From positions 1 through 44,165 of the forward strand of contig JAHELV010000003.1 of the NCBI GenBank assembly GCA_024644015.1: a DNA stretch of 44,165 nt, in the 5' to 3' direction. This stretch comes from Nitriliruptorales bacterium. Its GTDB lineage: Bacteria; Actinomycetota; Nitriliruptoria; Euzebyales; JAHELV01. This document shows positions 16,629 through 24,543 of the stretch, one piece after another. Numbering within the stretch: position 1 is the stretch's first letter; every line of letters begins with the position of its first letter. Both the position numbers and the translations under genes were made by a program. The notes below the pieces were generated by a model. It saw only the letters and a list, made by a program, of their open reading frames with translations. It ran no database searches and was not told the DNA's origin.

Positions 16629-17393
16629 ATGACCGACTACGACCGGCCGGTGGCACTGCCGACGCTGCACTGGGGCGTGAGAGGTCGCCAGCGGGCGCTG
16701 CTGCTGCACGGACTGACGTCGTCGGCCGCGACGTGGTGGCGGATCGCCGATGGACTCGCCGGCGCCGGGTTTCACGTGACCGCCCCCGACCTGCGCGGGC
16801 ATGGCGGCGCGCCACACACCACGGACTACCGGCTGAGCGGTTACGCCGCCGATCTGTGGGAGCTCGGCGGCGGATGGGACCTCGTGGTCGGGCACTCGCT
16901 CGGCGGGACGCTGGCCGCGCTCGTGGCCGGGGACCCGGCCTTCACCAAGCGACTGGCCCTGCTGGACCCGGTCTTCATGATCCCGGAGGACCGCTTCGAC
17001 GCCCTGCTGACCGATCAGCTCGGCGAGCTGGACGACGCAGGCGACGCGGACGCCGTCGCCGCCCGGAACCCAGCATGGCATCCGCACGACGCGGCGCTCA
17101 AGGCGCGGGCGGCGGCGCAGACCGGCCGCTACGTGGTGGAGCGCACGCTCGAGGACAACCGTCCGTGGTGGTACCTCGACCTGCTCGGTGACGTACGCAT
17201 CACCACCGACATCCTCGGCGCCGACCCCGCGCTGGGGACGCTGTTCGACCCGACCATCGGCGATGAGATCGCGCGGCGCAACGTCAGGATCACCACACGC
17301 GTCCTCCGTGGCGTCGGCCACAGCATCCAGCGCGAGGCGCCGGGCGCGGTGCTGGACGTGCTCCTGGCCAATCACGTCTCGTACCGCCGGTGA
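16629..17393 (+). CDS. Alpha/beta hydrolase fold protein
   Basis: The 254-aa product carries the oxyanion block L-L-L-H-G-L-T-S-S (about residues 24-32), the nucleophile elbow G-H-S-L-G-G (Ser90) and a C-terminal G-V-G-H-S with the likely catalytic His near residue 230. The acid residue is probably an Asp in strand 6 or 7. Its TGA overlaps the GTG start of cobT by 4 bases (GTGA), so the two are translationally coupled. The substrate is unknown; the coupling suggests, without proof, a link to the lower ligand of cobalamin. Confidence 0.87.
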   Translation: MTDYDRPVALPTLHWGVRGRQRALLLHGLTSSAATWWRIADGLAGAGFHVTAPDLRGHGGAPHTTDYRLSGYAADLWELGGGWDLVVGHSLGGTLAALVAGDPAFTKRLALLDPVFMIPEDRFDALLTDQLGELDDAGDADAVAARNPAWHPHDAALKARAAAQTGRYVVERTLEDNRPWWYLDLLGDVRITTDILGADPALGTLFDPTIGDEIARRNVRITTRVLRGVGHSIQREAPGAVLDVLLANHVSYRR

Positions 17394-18472
17394 CGACGGG
17401 AACGGGCGCCGGCGCCACCTCGATCGACGATCTGCGGGTGGCCATCGGACCGGCGGACACCGTTGCGCGAGGTGCCGCCGTCGCCCGGCACGCCGGGCTC
17501 GTCAAACCACCGGGCAGCCTGGGCCGGCTCGAGGATCTGGGCGTGCAGCTCGCGGCCGTCGCCGGACGCTGTCCGCCCCCCGTGCCGGACTCGCCCGCGG
17601 TCGTGGTCGCCGCCGCCGACCACGGCGTACACGCCCAGGGGGTCACGCCGTGGCCGCAGGAGATCACGACGCGGATGGTGGAGCTGTTCTGCGCGGGACG
17701 TGGCGGGGTGAACGCCATCGCGCGGACCGTCGCGGCGCGTGTCGTGGTGCTCGACGTGGGGTGCGCAAGCGCACCCGCGGACCACCCCGCGCTCCGCAGC
17801 GCGCGCGTGCGCGCCGTGACCGCCGACCTGAGCGTGGCGCCGGCGATGTCGCGAGCGGAAGCGGCCCGGGCGCTGACCGCCGGTGCGGCGCTGGCGACCG
17901 AACTGGTGGACGGCGGCGCGGATCTGCTGGTCACGGGCGACATGGGGATCGGCAACACCACCGCGTCGGCATGCCTGATCGCGGCGTTCACCGGCCGGGA
18001 CGCGGCCACGGTCACCGGATCCGGCGCGGGCGCGGCCGGGCGGACGCTGTCGGACAAGGCGGCGGCGGTCGGCCGCGGGCTCGAGCGCAACACGGCGGAC
18101 CCCGCCGACGCCCTGGGCGTGCTCGCGTCACTCGGCGGACTGGAGCACGCCGCACTGGTCGGGGTGATGCTGGCGGGCGCGGCACGCCGGGTCCCGGTGC
18201 TGCTCGACGGCGTCATCACGAACGCTGCGGCGCTGGGCGCGGTGGGACTCCACCCCGCGGCGGTCGACTACCTGATCGCCTCGCACCGTTCGCCGGAGCC
18301 GGGGGCGGCAATCGCGCTGGCGTACCTCGGTCTGGTGCCGCTGCTCGACCTGGGCCTGCGGCTCGGCGAGGGTACGGGCGGGCTGCTCGCGGTGCCGCTG
18401 GTGCAGGCCGCGGCCCGGATCCTCGGCGAGATGGCCACGCTGGACGATCTGGAGCCCCCTGCGGGGACGTGA
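17390..18472 (+). CDS. cobT: Nicotinate-nucleotide-dimethylbenzimidazole phosphoribosyltransferase
   Basis: The 360-aa enzyme makes alpha-ribazole phosphate from a benzimidazole base and nicotinate mononucleotide in the nucleotide-loop branch of cobalamin synthesis. Family marks seen are L-V-K-P-P-G-S-L-G-R-L-E near the N-terminus, A-A-A-D-H-G-V, G-D-M-G-I-G-N-T-T-A-S-A and the catalytic Glu in L-G-E-G-T-G-G (about residue 327). It starts with GTG overlapping the alpha/beta hydrolase stop. No other cobalamin gene lies in the window, so the pathway is scattered or the cell salvages corrinoids. Confidence 0.93.
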   Translation: MTTGTGAGATSIDDLRVAIGPADTVARGAAVARHAGLVKPPGSLGRLEDLGVQLAAVAGRCPPPVPDSPAVVVAAADHGVHAQGVTPWPQEITTRMVELFCAGRGGVNAIARTVAARVVVLDVGCASAPADHPALRSARVRAVTADLSVAPAMSRAEAARALTAGAALATELVDGGADLLVTGDMGIGNTTASACLIAAFTGRDAATVTGSGAGAAGRTLSDKAAAVGRGLERNTADPADALGVLASLGGLEHAALVGVMLAGAARRVPVLLDGVITNAAALGAVGLHPAAVDYLIASHRSPEPGAAIALAYLGLVPLLDLGLRLGEGTGGLLAVPLVQAAARILGEMATLDDLEPPAGT

Positions 18473-18509
18473 CGACCGGCGTGACCGCCCGACCGCCGCG
18501 GCCGCGCGA

Positions 18510-19454
18510 TCAGCCCAGCAGCATCGCCGCGCGACCGAGCGCGGCCGCGCCGATGATGCCGGGCTCGTCGCCCAGCTCGGCCACGGCGAACGTCCGGCTG
18601 TCGTTGGGCACCATCGTGAAGGGCAGCGCCGCCTCGGCGATGTCGTCGGCGAGCTGCTGTCCGAGCTTCTCCGCGAGGCCACCGCCGATCACGATGCGAT
18701 CGAGGTCCAGCAGGTTGATCACCGAGGCGACGCCGACACCCACCGCTTCGATCGCCTCGGCGTACAGCTGGGTCGCCAGGCCGTCGCCGGCGTCGAGCGC
18801 CCTCGCCCACACCTTCGACGTCAGTCGCTTCTTGCTCTCGTCGCGGCGGATGTCGAACAGCGCGCTCGTGCGGCCGCCGTCGTGGGCGGCCTCGGCGGTA
18901 CGTTCCATCGACGCGCGGCCCGCGTACGCCTCGATGCACCCGCGCCGACCACAGCCGCACTGGGCGCCGCCGTGGTGCACGACCATGTGCCCGAGCTCAC
19001 CCGCGCCACCGAACGCGCCCGTGTACGGGCGCCCGTCGAGTATCAGGCCGCCACCGATGCCGGTGCCCATCCACACGCCCAGCATGAACCGCGACCCGCG
19101 ACCCGCGCCGGCGACCCACTCCCCCAGCGCCCCCACGTTGGCGTCGTTGCCCACCTCGACGGGAACGTCCAGCGCGGCGCGCAGGAGGCCGGCGAGCTCG
19201 ACCCGCGGCGGCCAGTTCGCCAGGTTCGGTGGCTGGGCCACCACCCCATCGCTGACCGGGCCGGGGATGCCGACGCCGACCGCGGACGGCCGCTCGTCCA
19301 GCGCGTCGACCAGGTCGACGACGCGCTGGACGACGGCGTCAGGACCGTCGGTCGGGGTCCTGTGCTTCACCCGCTCGCTGACACCGTGCTCGTCATCGAC
19401 CAGCGCACCCTCGATGTTCGTGCCCCCGATGTCGATCCCCGCAACCAGCGTCAT
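18510..19454 (-). CDS. ROK-family sugar kinase (glucokinase-like)
   Basis: The 314-aa kinase begins with G-I-D-I-G-G-T-N, the phosphate-binding loop of ROK proteins. N-D-A-N near residue 103 supplies the sugar-binding Asp. A zinc site C-G-C-G-R-R-G-C-I-E-A-Y-A-G lies near residues 165-178. There is no N-terminal helix-turn-helix, so it is a kinase rather than a ROK repressor. Glucose is the most likely substrate in actinobacteria, but mannose, N-acetyl sugars or fructose are possible. A GAGGAGG site precedes the ATG. It follows serS by 36 bases and is convergent with cobT. Confidence 0.87.
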   Translation of the reverse strand: MTLVAGIDIGGTNIEGALVDDEHGVSERVKHRTPTDGPDAVVQRVVDLVDALDERPSAVGVGIPGPVSDGVVAQPPNLANWPPRVELAGLLRAALDVPVEVGNDANVGALGEWVAGAGRGSRFMLGVWMGTGIGGGLILDGRPYTGAFGGAGELGHMVVHHGGAQCGCGRRGCIEAYAGRASMERTAEAAHDGGRTSALFDIRRDESKKRLTSKVWARALDAGDGLATQLYAEAIEAVGVGVASVINLLDLDRIVIGGGLAEKLGQQLADDIAEAALPFTMVPNDSRTFAVAELGDEPGIIGAAALGRAAMLLG

Positions 19455-19490
19455 GCGCTGCCTCCTCAGGTGTGGGTGGCACGCGGGCGG

Positions 19491-20780
19491 TCACCGCTCG
19501 CGCGCGCCGTCCAGCGTCCGTCCGGTGATGATGTCGGCGCCGACGTACGGCTGCAGCACCTCGGGAACCGTCACGCTGCCGTCGGCCCGCTGGTGGTTCT
19601 CGAGCAGCGCGATGAGCGTCCTGCCCACGGCGATCAGCGTGCCGTTGAGCGTGTGCACCATGGCGGTGTCGCCGTCGGGCGTGCGGTAGCGGCAGCGCAG
19701 CCGGCGGGCCTGGTAGTCGGTGCAGTTCGACGCCGATGTGAGCTCCCGGTAGGCCTGCTGCCCGGGCAGCCACACCTCGCAGTCGTACTTGCGCGCCGCG
19801 GAGTCACCGAGGTCACCGACCGGGATGTCGACGACGCGGCCGTGCAGGCCGAGTTGCCTGAACAGCCCGACCTCGATGTCACGCAGCCGCTCGTGTTCGG
19901 CCTCGGAGTCCTCCGGGAGCACGAAGCTGAACATCTCGAGCTTGTCGAACTGGTGCACGCGGAAGATGCCCCGCGTGTCCTTGCCGTAGGTACCCGCTTC
20001 GCGCCGGAAACAGGTCGAGAATCCGCCGTAGCGCAGCGGCAGCGCGTCGCCGTCGAGGATCTCACCCATGTGCAGCCCGGCCAGCGGGACCTCCGACGTG
20101 CCGACCAGGTACAGGTCGTCACGCTCCATGCGGTACAGCTGATCGGCGCTGGTTGGCAGGAACGCGGTGCCGTACAGCACCTCCTCGCGCGTGAGGACCG
20201 GAGGGACGACGGGCAGGAAGCCGTGCGCCGTCAGCTCGTCGAGCCCCCAGCGGATCAGCGCGAACTCGAGCATCACGGCCGACCCCAGCAGGTATGCGAA
20301 GCGGCTGCCCGAAACCTTGACCGCGCGCGGGATGTCGATGATCCCCAGGGCCTCGCCCAACTCGACGTGATCGGCGATCTCGAAGCCGAACGACGGCATC
20401 TCGCCGAACGTGAACAGTTGGATCGCGTCGGTCTCGTCCTGGCCATCGGGCGCGTCGCGGTGCGGCAGGTTCGGTACGACGGCGAGGGCCTGCTCGAGCG
20501 CCCGATCGGCGTCGGCCTGCAACGGCTCCAGCTCGTCGAGACGCGCAGACACCACCTTGACGGCCGCGATCATCTCGGCGCGCTCGTCCGCGGGCGCGGA
20601 GCCGATCCTGCGTGAACCCTCGCGCTGCTCCGCGCGGAGGTTGTCGCCTTCGGTGATCAGCGCACGCCGCCGTTCGTCGAGTTCGCGGATCCCTGCCAGC
20701 TCCCGTTCGGTGACGCCGCGACGCGCAAGCGCCCGCGCCATGGCGTCGAAGTCGTCGCGGATCTGTCTGATGTCGATCAC
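19491..20780 (-). CDS. serS: Seryl-tRNA synthetase
   Basis: The 429-aa class II synthetase charges tRNA-Ser. It has the N-terminal antiparallel coiled coil (about residues 25-105) that grips the long variable arm. The catalytic domain shows T-S-E-V-P-L, motif 2 C-F-R-R-E-A-G-T-Y-G-K-D-T-R-G-I-F-R-V-H-Q-F-x-K, T-S-A-S-N-C-x-D-Y-Q-A-R-R and motif 3 near N-G-T-L-I-A-V-G-R. The length is normal. The start is a GTG at 20780, 10 bases after the YibE/F-like gene's stop, so serS is the distal member of a long minus-strand run. Confidence 0.96.
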   Translation of the reverse strand: MIDIRQIRDDFDAMARALARRGVTERELAGIRELDERRRALITEGDNLRAEQREGSRRIGSAPADERAEMIAAVKVVSARLDELEPLQADADRALEQALAVVPNLPHRDAPDGQDETDAIQLFTFGEMPSFGFEIADHVELGEALGIIDIPRAVKVSGSRFAYLLGSAVMLEFALIRWGLDELTAHGFLPVVPPVLTREEVLYGTAFLPTSADQLYRMERDDLYLVGTSEVPLAGLHMGEILDGDALPLRYGGFSTCFRREAGTYGKDTRGIFRVHQFDKLEMFSFVLPEDSEAEHERLRDIEVGLFRQLGLHGRVVDIPVGDLGDSAARKYDCEVWLPGQQAYRELTSASNCTDYQARRLRCRYRTPDGDTAMVHTLNGTLIAVGRTLIALLENHQRADGSVTVPEVLQPYVGADIITGRTLDGARER

Positions 20781-20790
20781 GGTGATGCCT

Positions 20791-22101
20791 TCAGTCCCGG
20801 GCGGATGGCCCGCGGTGCAATCCGTAGGATTCTCGCAGCCGCCGCTCCCACTCGAGGTCGGCGTCGTCGGCGTCGGCGTCGATGTCGAACGGCGGCGGCT
20901 CGTCGGTCGTGACGCTTCGCTGGCGGCGGCGCGGCCTTTGGTGCTCGCCCTCCACAGGCACGTCGGCGTCGTCGAGCGCCACGACGTCCTCGGGCTCGCC
21001 CGCCAGCCACGCCGCCAGCGCCGTCGTCACGGGCACGCTGGCGACCAACCCGATCGACCCCACGAGCGTGCGGACGATCTCGACCGCGACGATCTCGCTG
21101 GAGACGATCATCGGCAGGGGGTCGGGCGAGCTGCTGAACAGGATGAGCAGCGGCAGCGAGGCGCCGGCATACGCCAGGAACAAGGTGTTGATGGTCGCCG
21201 CCACATGGTCGCGGCCGACCGACATCGCGCCCGCGAACAACGCGCTGAACCCGGCCGCCGGGTCCGTGCGCCGCAGCTCGAACACCGTCGACGCCTGCGC
21301 CATCGTGACATCGTCGAGCACACCGAGCGCGCCGATGATGATCCCGGCGAGCAGCAGTCCACGCAGCGACAGCCCGCCGGCCTGCACGCTGGCCAGCCGC
21401 GCCTCCTCGCTCGACAGCCCGGTGAGCACCGTCAGCTGGATGAACAGCCACGACAGGCCGACGGTGATGCCGAGCGCGGCGATGGTCCCGACCACCGCGG
21501 CGGTCGTCTTGCGCCGCAGACCGTGTGTCAGGTACAGGGTCACCACCATGATCACGACCGCCGCCGACATGGCGACGAGCACGGGATCGCGGCCCGTGAG
21601 CACGGCGGGCACCACGTACCGCACCACCACACCCAGCGTCAGCGCCAGTCCGATCAGCGCCCGCACGCCCTGCCAGCGCCCGAACGCCAGCACGACGAAG
21701 AGGAACACGGCGGCCAGGACGAGCAGTGGTCGTCCACGCTGGATGTCGTTGACGTAGAACGTCGTGCCGCCATCGGGGGACTCGGCCTCCGCGACACGGA
21801 CGCGCTGGCCCACCGCGAACGTGTCCCCGGTCTCGTCGACCATCTCGAAGCCGACCTCGCGGCCATCGCTCAGGAGGGCGGTCAGCTGCAACGTCCGCGC
21901 CCCCGGTGCCAGGCCGGCGATGTCGGAGTCCTCGAGCTGCTCGATTGCGGTCAGTGTCCCGTCGTGCACCGTCACGCCGTCGCCGGCGACCGGCGCATCG
22001 GCCCCTGGCGTGGTGGCCGGCCACAGCCACACGACGCCGGCTGTGGCCGCTGCACACGCCAGCGCCACGAGGACCAGCAGGGCTCCGTGTGCCCTACGCA
22101 C
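20791..22101 (-). CDS. YibE/F-family membrane protein
   Basis: The 436-aa protein belongs to the YibE/F family of uncharacterised polytopic membrane proteins. It has an N-terminal helix, an extracytoplasmic beta-rich domain (about residues 35-130) and seven or eight helices. The family core G-L-L-L-A-G-I-I-I-G-A-L-G-V-L-D-D-V-T-M-A-Q-A-S-T-V-F-E-L and the G-R-D-H-V-A-A-T-I-N-T-L-F-L-A-Y-A-G-A-S-L-P block are present. The C-terminal tail of about 60 residues is charged and acidic. The GTG at 22101 overlaps the end of the MscS gene by 8 bases. Function is unknown; in Lactococcus relatives a link to bacteriocin or membrane-stress resistance has been proposed. Confidence 0.87.
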   Translation of the reverse strand: MRRAHGALLVLVALACAAATAGVVWLWPATTPGADAPVAGDGVTVHDGTLTAIEQLEDSDIAGLAPGARTLQLTALLSDGREVGFEMVDETGDTFAVGQRVRVAEAESPDGGTTFYVNDIQRGRPLLVLAAVFLFVVLAFGRWQGVRALIGLALTLGVVVRYVVPAVLTGRDPVLVAMSAAVVIMVVTLYLTHGLRRKTTAAVVGTIAALGITVGLSWLFIQLTVLTGLSSEEARLASVQAGGLSLRGLLLAGIIIGALGVLDDVTMAQASTVFELRRTDPAAGFSALFAGAMSVGRDHVAATINTLFLAYAGASLPLLILFSSSPDPLPMIVSSEIVAVEIVRTLVGSIGLVASVPVTTALAAWLAGEPEDVVALDDADVPVEGEHQRPRRRQRSVTTDEPPPFDIDADADDADLEWERRLRESYGLHRGPSARD

Positions 22102-23002
22102 GGGGTGCCTGTTCCCGCGCCGTGCGGAACGTGCCGTCGGGGACGAGCGTGCGGATGGGCCACGGGATGGTGAGACCCGCATCCTGGATGCCCCGCTTGG
22201 CTGCGGCGAGCACGCGGTCCTGGGTCCGCCGCACGCTGCGGATGTCGGGCCGGGTCCAGTAGCGGACCTCGAAGTCGACGCTGGAATCGCCGAGTTCGGT
22301 GAGCAGGACCTCCGGCTCAGGGTGGTCGAGGACCCCGTCGACCGTAGAGATGGCCTCGAAGATGACGGTGCGCGCGTCGTCGTGGTCATCGCGATAGTCG
22401 ACGCCCACCATGACGACGGTCCGCCGTTTGCCACGCCGGGTGAGGTTGACCAGCGCGTTGTTGTAGACGTCACGGTTGGGGATCAAGATCAGCTCGCCGT
22501 TGTAGTCGATCAGCCGCGTGACACGCAGATCCACGGAATCGATGGTGCCTTCGTAGTCGCCGGACCTGACCTGGTCACCCGCCGAGAACGGCTTGCGGAC
22601 CAACAGGATGACACCGGCGACGAAGTTCTCGAGGATCCCCTGGACGGCCAGGCCGACCGCGACGCCGGCGACGGCGAGGCCCGCCACGACCGAGCCGACC
22701 TCGACACCGGCGATGGCCAGCGTGATCAGCAACGCGCCGATGGTGCCGAGCAGGCGGACGATGCGCGACAGCAACACCACCGCGACGTGGTCGGCGCGGG
22801 TGCGGGCGAGTGCGCGCTCGACCGCCTTGGCGAGCAGCAGCGCGATGACGAACGCGACCAGGCCGATGCCGACAGCCACGCCGATTCTCGGCAGTTGGTC
22901 GGCGACCCTGGTGCCGAACGAGCGCGCCTCTTCGGCAACTTCGTTGACGGTGTCGGCCGCTTCGGTCGCCGTCGCCGTGATCGGCGATGTGGCGAGAATC
23001 AT
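22094..23002 (-). CDS. MscS-family mechanosensitive ion channel
   Basis: The 302-aa small-conductance channel has three membrane segments. The pore-lining third helix is Ala/Gly-rich (V-A-G-L-A-V-A-G-V-A-V-G-L-A-V-Q-G-I-L-E-N-F-V-A-G). The beta domain follows with K-P-F-x-x-G-D-Q-V and I-P-N-R-D-V-Y-N-N. Channels of this type release solutes during osmotic downshock. ATG at 23002 overlaps the pheA stop by 4 bases (ATGA), an unusual partner for a mechanosensitive channel; its own stop overlaps the YibE/F-like gene. Confidence 0.92.
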   Translation of the reverse strand: MILATSPITATATEAADTVNEVAEEARSFGTRVADQLPRIGVAVGIGLVAFVIALLLAKAVERALARTRADHVAVVLLSRIVRLLGTIGALLITLAIAGVEVGSVVAGLAVAGVAVGLAVQGILENFVAGVILLVRKPFSAGDQVRSGDYEGTIDSVDLRVTRLIDYNGELILIPNRDVYNNALVNLTRRGKRRTVVMVGVDYRDDHDDARTVIFEAISTVDGVLDHPEPEVLLTELGDSSVDFEVRYWTRPDIRSVRRTQDRVLAAAKRGIQDAGLTIPWPIRTLVPDGTFRTAREQAPRA

Positions 23003-23925
23003 CCGTCGTCGACGTGCTGCAGGATCCCGCCGTACCAGTCCTCGGACTCGGCGTACGCGACCGCACTGTCGCTCGAGCTGGGCAGATCGCTGTGGCCGAC
23101 GGAACGGCCGTACGAACCGAGGACCCGCAGCTCCGCTGCGTGACGGTGCACGCTGCGCAGCGCCTCGCCCACCCGCGGCTCGGTGATGTGACCGACGCAG
23201 TCGATGAAGATGCAGTACTCGCCGAGCTGTTTCTTCGTCGGACGCGACTCGATCTTGGTCAGGTTGATGCTGCGCATCGCGAACTCGTTGAGCACCTGGA
23301 CCAGCTGGCCTGGCCGGTCGTTGCCGAAGAACACGACCATCGAGGTCTTGTCCGACCCCGTCGCCGGTGCGAAGCGGTCGGACAGCACGACGAACCGGGT
23401 GGCTGTGTCGATGTGGTCACCGATGTCGGCGGCGATGATGGCCAAACCGAAACGGCTTGCCGCCGCGGTCGTGCCGATCGCCGCCAGCGTCGGATCCGCG
23501 CCGACCTGGCGGGCCGCCTCCGCGGTCGACGTGACGGCCTCCTGGCGGGCGTTGGGCAGGTGGGCGGTCAACCAGCCGCGCGACTGGGCGAGGGCGTGCG
23601 AGTGGCTGCGGACGAGGACGATGTCGTCGAGGTCCGCGTCAGCACGACCGAGCAGGTTCATGGTCACCGGCATGGTGATCTCGGCCCTGATGTAGACGCC
23701 GGTGTCGCCGAACGCGAGCTCGTCGAGTGTCACGTTGACCGAACCCTCGACTGAGTTCTCCATCGGCACGACGCCCCAGTCGCATGACCCCGCGCGGACG
23801 GCCTCGACCACGTCGACGACGGTGGGCATCGGCTCCAACGACGCCGGTTTGTGGCTGGCGCGCCGAGCCGCCTCCGACGCGAAGCTGCCGTCGGGCCCGA
23901 GGTAGGCGATGCGGCGGACCGTCAT
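22999..23925 (-). CDS. pheA: Prephenate dehydratase
   Basis: The 308-aa monofunctional enzyme converts prephenate to phenylpyruvate in phenylalanine synthesis. The dehydratase domain starts with Y-L-G-P-x-G-S-F and holds P-M-E-N-S-V-E-G-S-V and the catalytic T-R-F in T-A-T-R-F-V-V-L. A C-terminal ACT domain with the E-S-R-P motif (T-K-I-E-S-R-P) should bind phenylalanine for feedback control. There is no chorismate mutase domain. It overlaps both neighbours by 4 bases: the DUF4446 gene before it and mscS after it. Confidence 0.95.
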   Translation of the reverse strand: MTVRRIAYLGPDGSFASEAARRASHKPASLEPMPTVVDVVEAVRAGSCDWGVVPMENSVEGSVNVTLDELAFGDTGVYIRAEITMPVTMNLLGRADADLDDIVLVRSHSHALAQSRGWLTAHLPNARQEAVTSTAEAARQVGADPTLAAIGTTAAASRFGLAIIAADIGDHIDTATRFVVLSDRFAPATGSDKTSMVVFFGNDRPGQLVQVLNEFAMRSINLTKIESRPTKKQLGEYCIFIDCVGHITEPRVGEALRSVHRHAAELRVLGSYGRSVGHSDLPSSSDSAVAYAESEDWYGGILQHVDDG

Positions 23926-24443
23926 CGGACATCACCGGCCTGCACCTCGTCGGCGCGCCGGCGATCGAGCACGAGGGCGCGCTGGAGCACGTCGGCCTCT
24001 TCGCTCGACAGCCGCTGGCGACAGCCACCGGCTACGACACGCTTGCCCCACGCCCGCGTCTCGCTTCGTCCGTTGACCACTGAGAGCACGATGCCATCTC
24101 CCTGCTCATCGAGCATCGCAACTGAGAACGATAGCTTGCCACCCATGTCGGGGAAGGCGTCGTAGTGCACCATGGCCACACGGCTGGTGCACAGCTCGAG
24201 ATCCCGTTCGACCGTGGTCACGCGGGCGCGCAGATCGACGACCGCCGCGTCGAGGACGTCGAGCTCGTCGTCGTGGTCCCGCAGCGCAACGAGCAGCTCG
24301 TTACCCGAGGCACCCCGGCCAACCCGCAGCGTCCGCCGGATCCGGCGCTGGACCAGGATCGCCGCGACCGCGACCGTCAAGGCCGTTGTCGCGATCAGCA
24401 CGACGACGACCAGCAGTGCGATGTCCAGCGCCCCGCTTCCCAT
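23922..24443 (-). CDS. DUF4446 family protein
   Basis: The 173-aa protein has an N-terminal membrane helix (about residues 6-30), a charged coiled-coil-like region (about 45-80) and a C-terminal domain with the family signature V-H-Y-D-A-F-x-D-M-G-G-K-L-S-F-S-V-A-M-L-D-E-Q-G-D-G-I-V-L-S-V-V-N-G-R-S-E-T-R. DUF4446 proteins are common in Gram-positive bacteria and have no assigned role. The ATG at 24443 is chosen because the hydrophobic segment starts there. Its stop overlaps pheA by 4 bases. The 100-base gap to ppk1 contains a hairpin that may end the ppk1 message. Confidence 0.85.
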   Translation of the reverse strand: MGSGALDIALLVVVVLIATTALTVAVAAILVQRRIRRTLRVGRGASGNELLVALRDHDDELDVLDAAVVDLRARVTTVERDLELCTSRVAMVHYDAFPDMGGKLSFSVAMLDEQGDGIVLSVVNGRSETRAWGKRVVAGGCRQRLSSEEADVLQRALVLDRRRADEVQAGDVR

Positions 24444-24521
24444 GATCGTCAATCTTCGCACACCGCAGACCGCGCTCCAGCCGCCCGCCGCTGTCGCCGC
24501 ACGCCGTCCGTCCACGGTGAG

Positions 24522-24542
24522 CTCCGGGCGCGAGGCCCGGGG
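24522..24542 (-). terminator. Hairpin just after ppk1
   Basis: A GC-rich stem (24522-24529 with 24535-24542, core CCGGGC/GCCCGG, one wobble pair) with a 5-base loop lies immediately after the ppk1 stop in its direction of transcription. No U-tract is present. Confidence 0.45.
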
Positions 24543-24543
24543 G

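Noticed and set aside
17188-19689. Open frame of 833 codons on plus through the cobT and ROK region
   Set aside because: It overlaps cobT in another frame and ROK/serS in antisense. The composition (Arg/Gly/Ala, then Ser/Pro/Thr) changes exactly at the real gene borders, as expected of a shadow.
18882-20615. Open frame of 577 codons antisense to the ROK and serS genes
   Set aside because: The serS protein is unmistakable; the antisense frame has no conserved motif.
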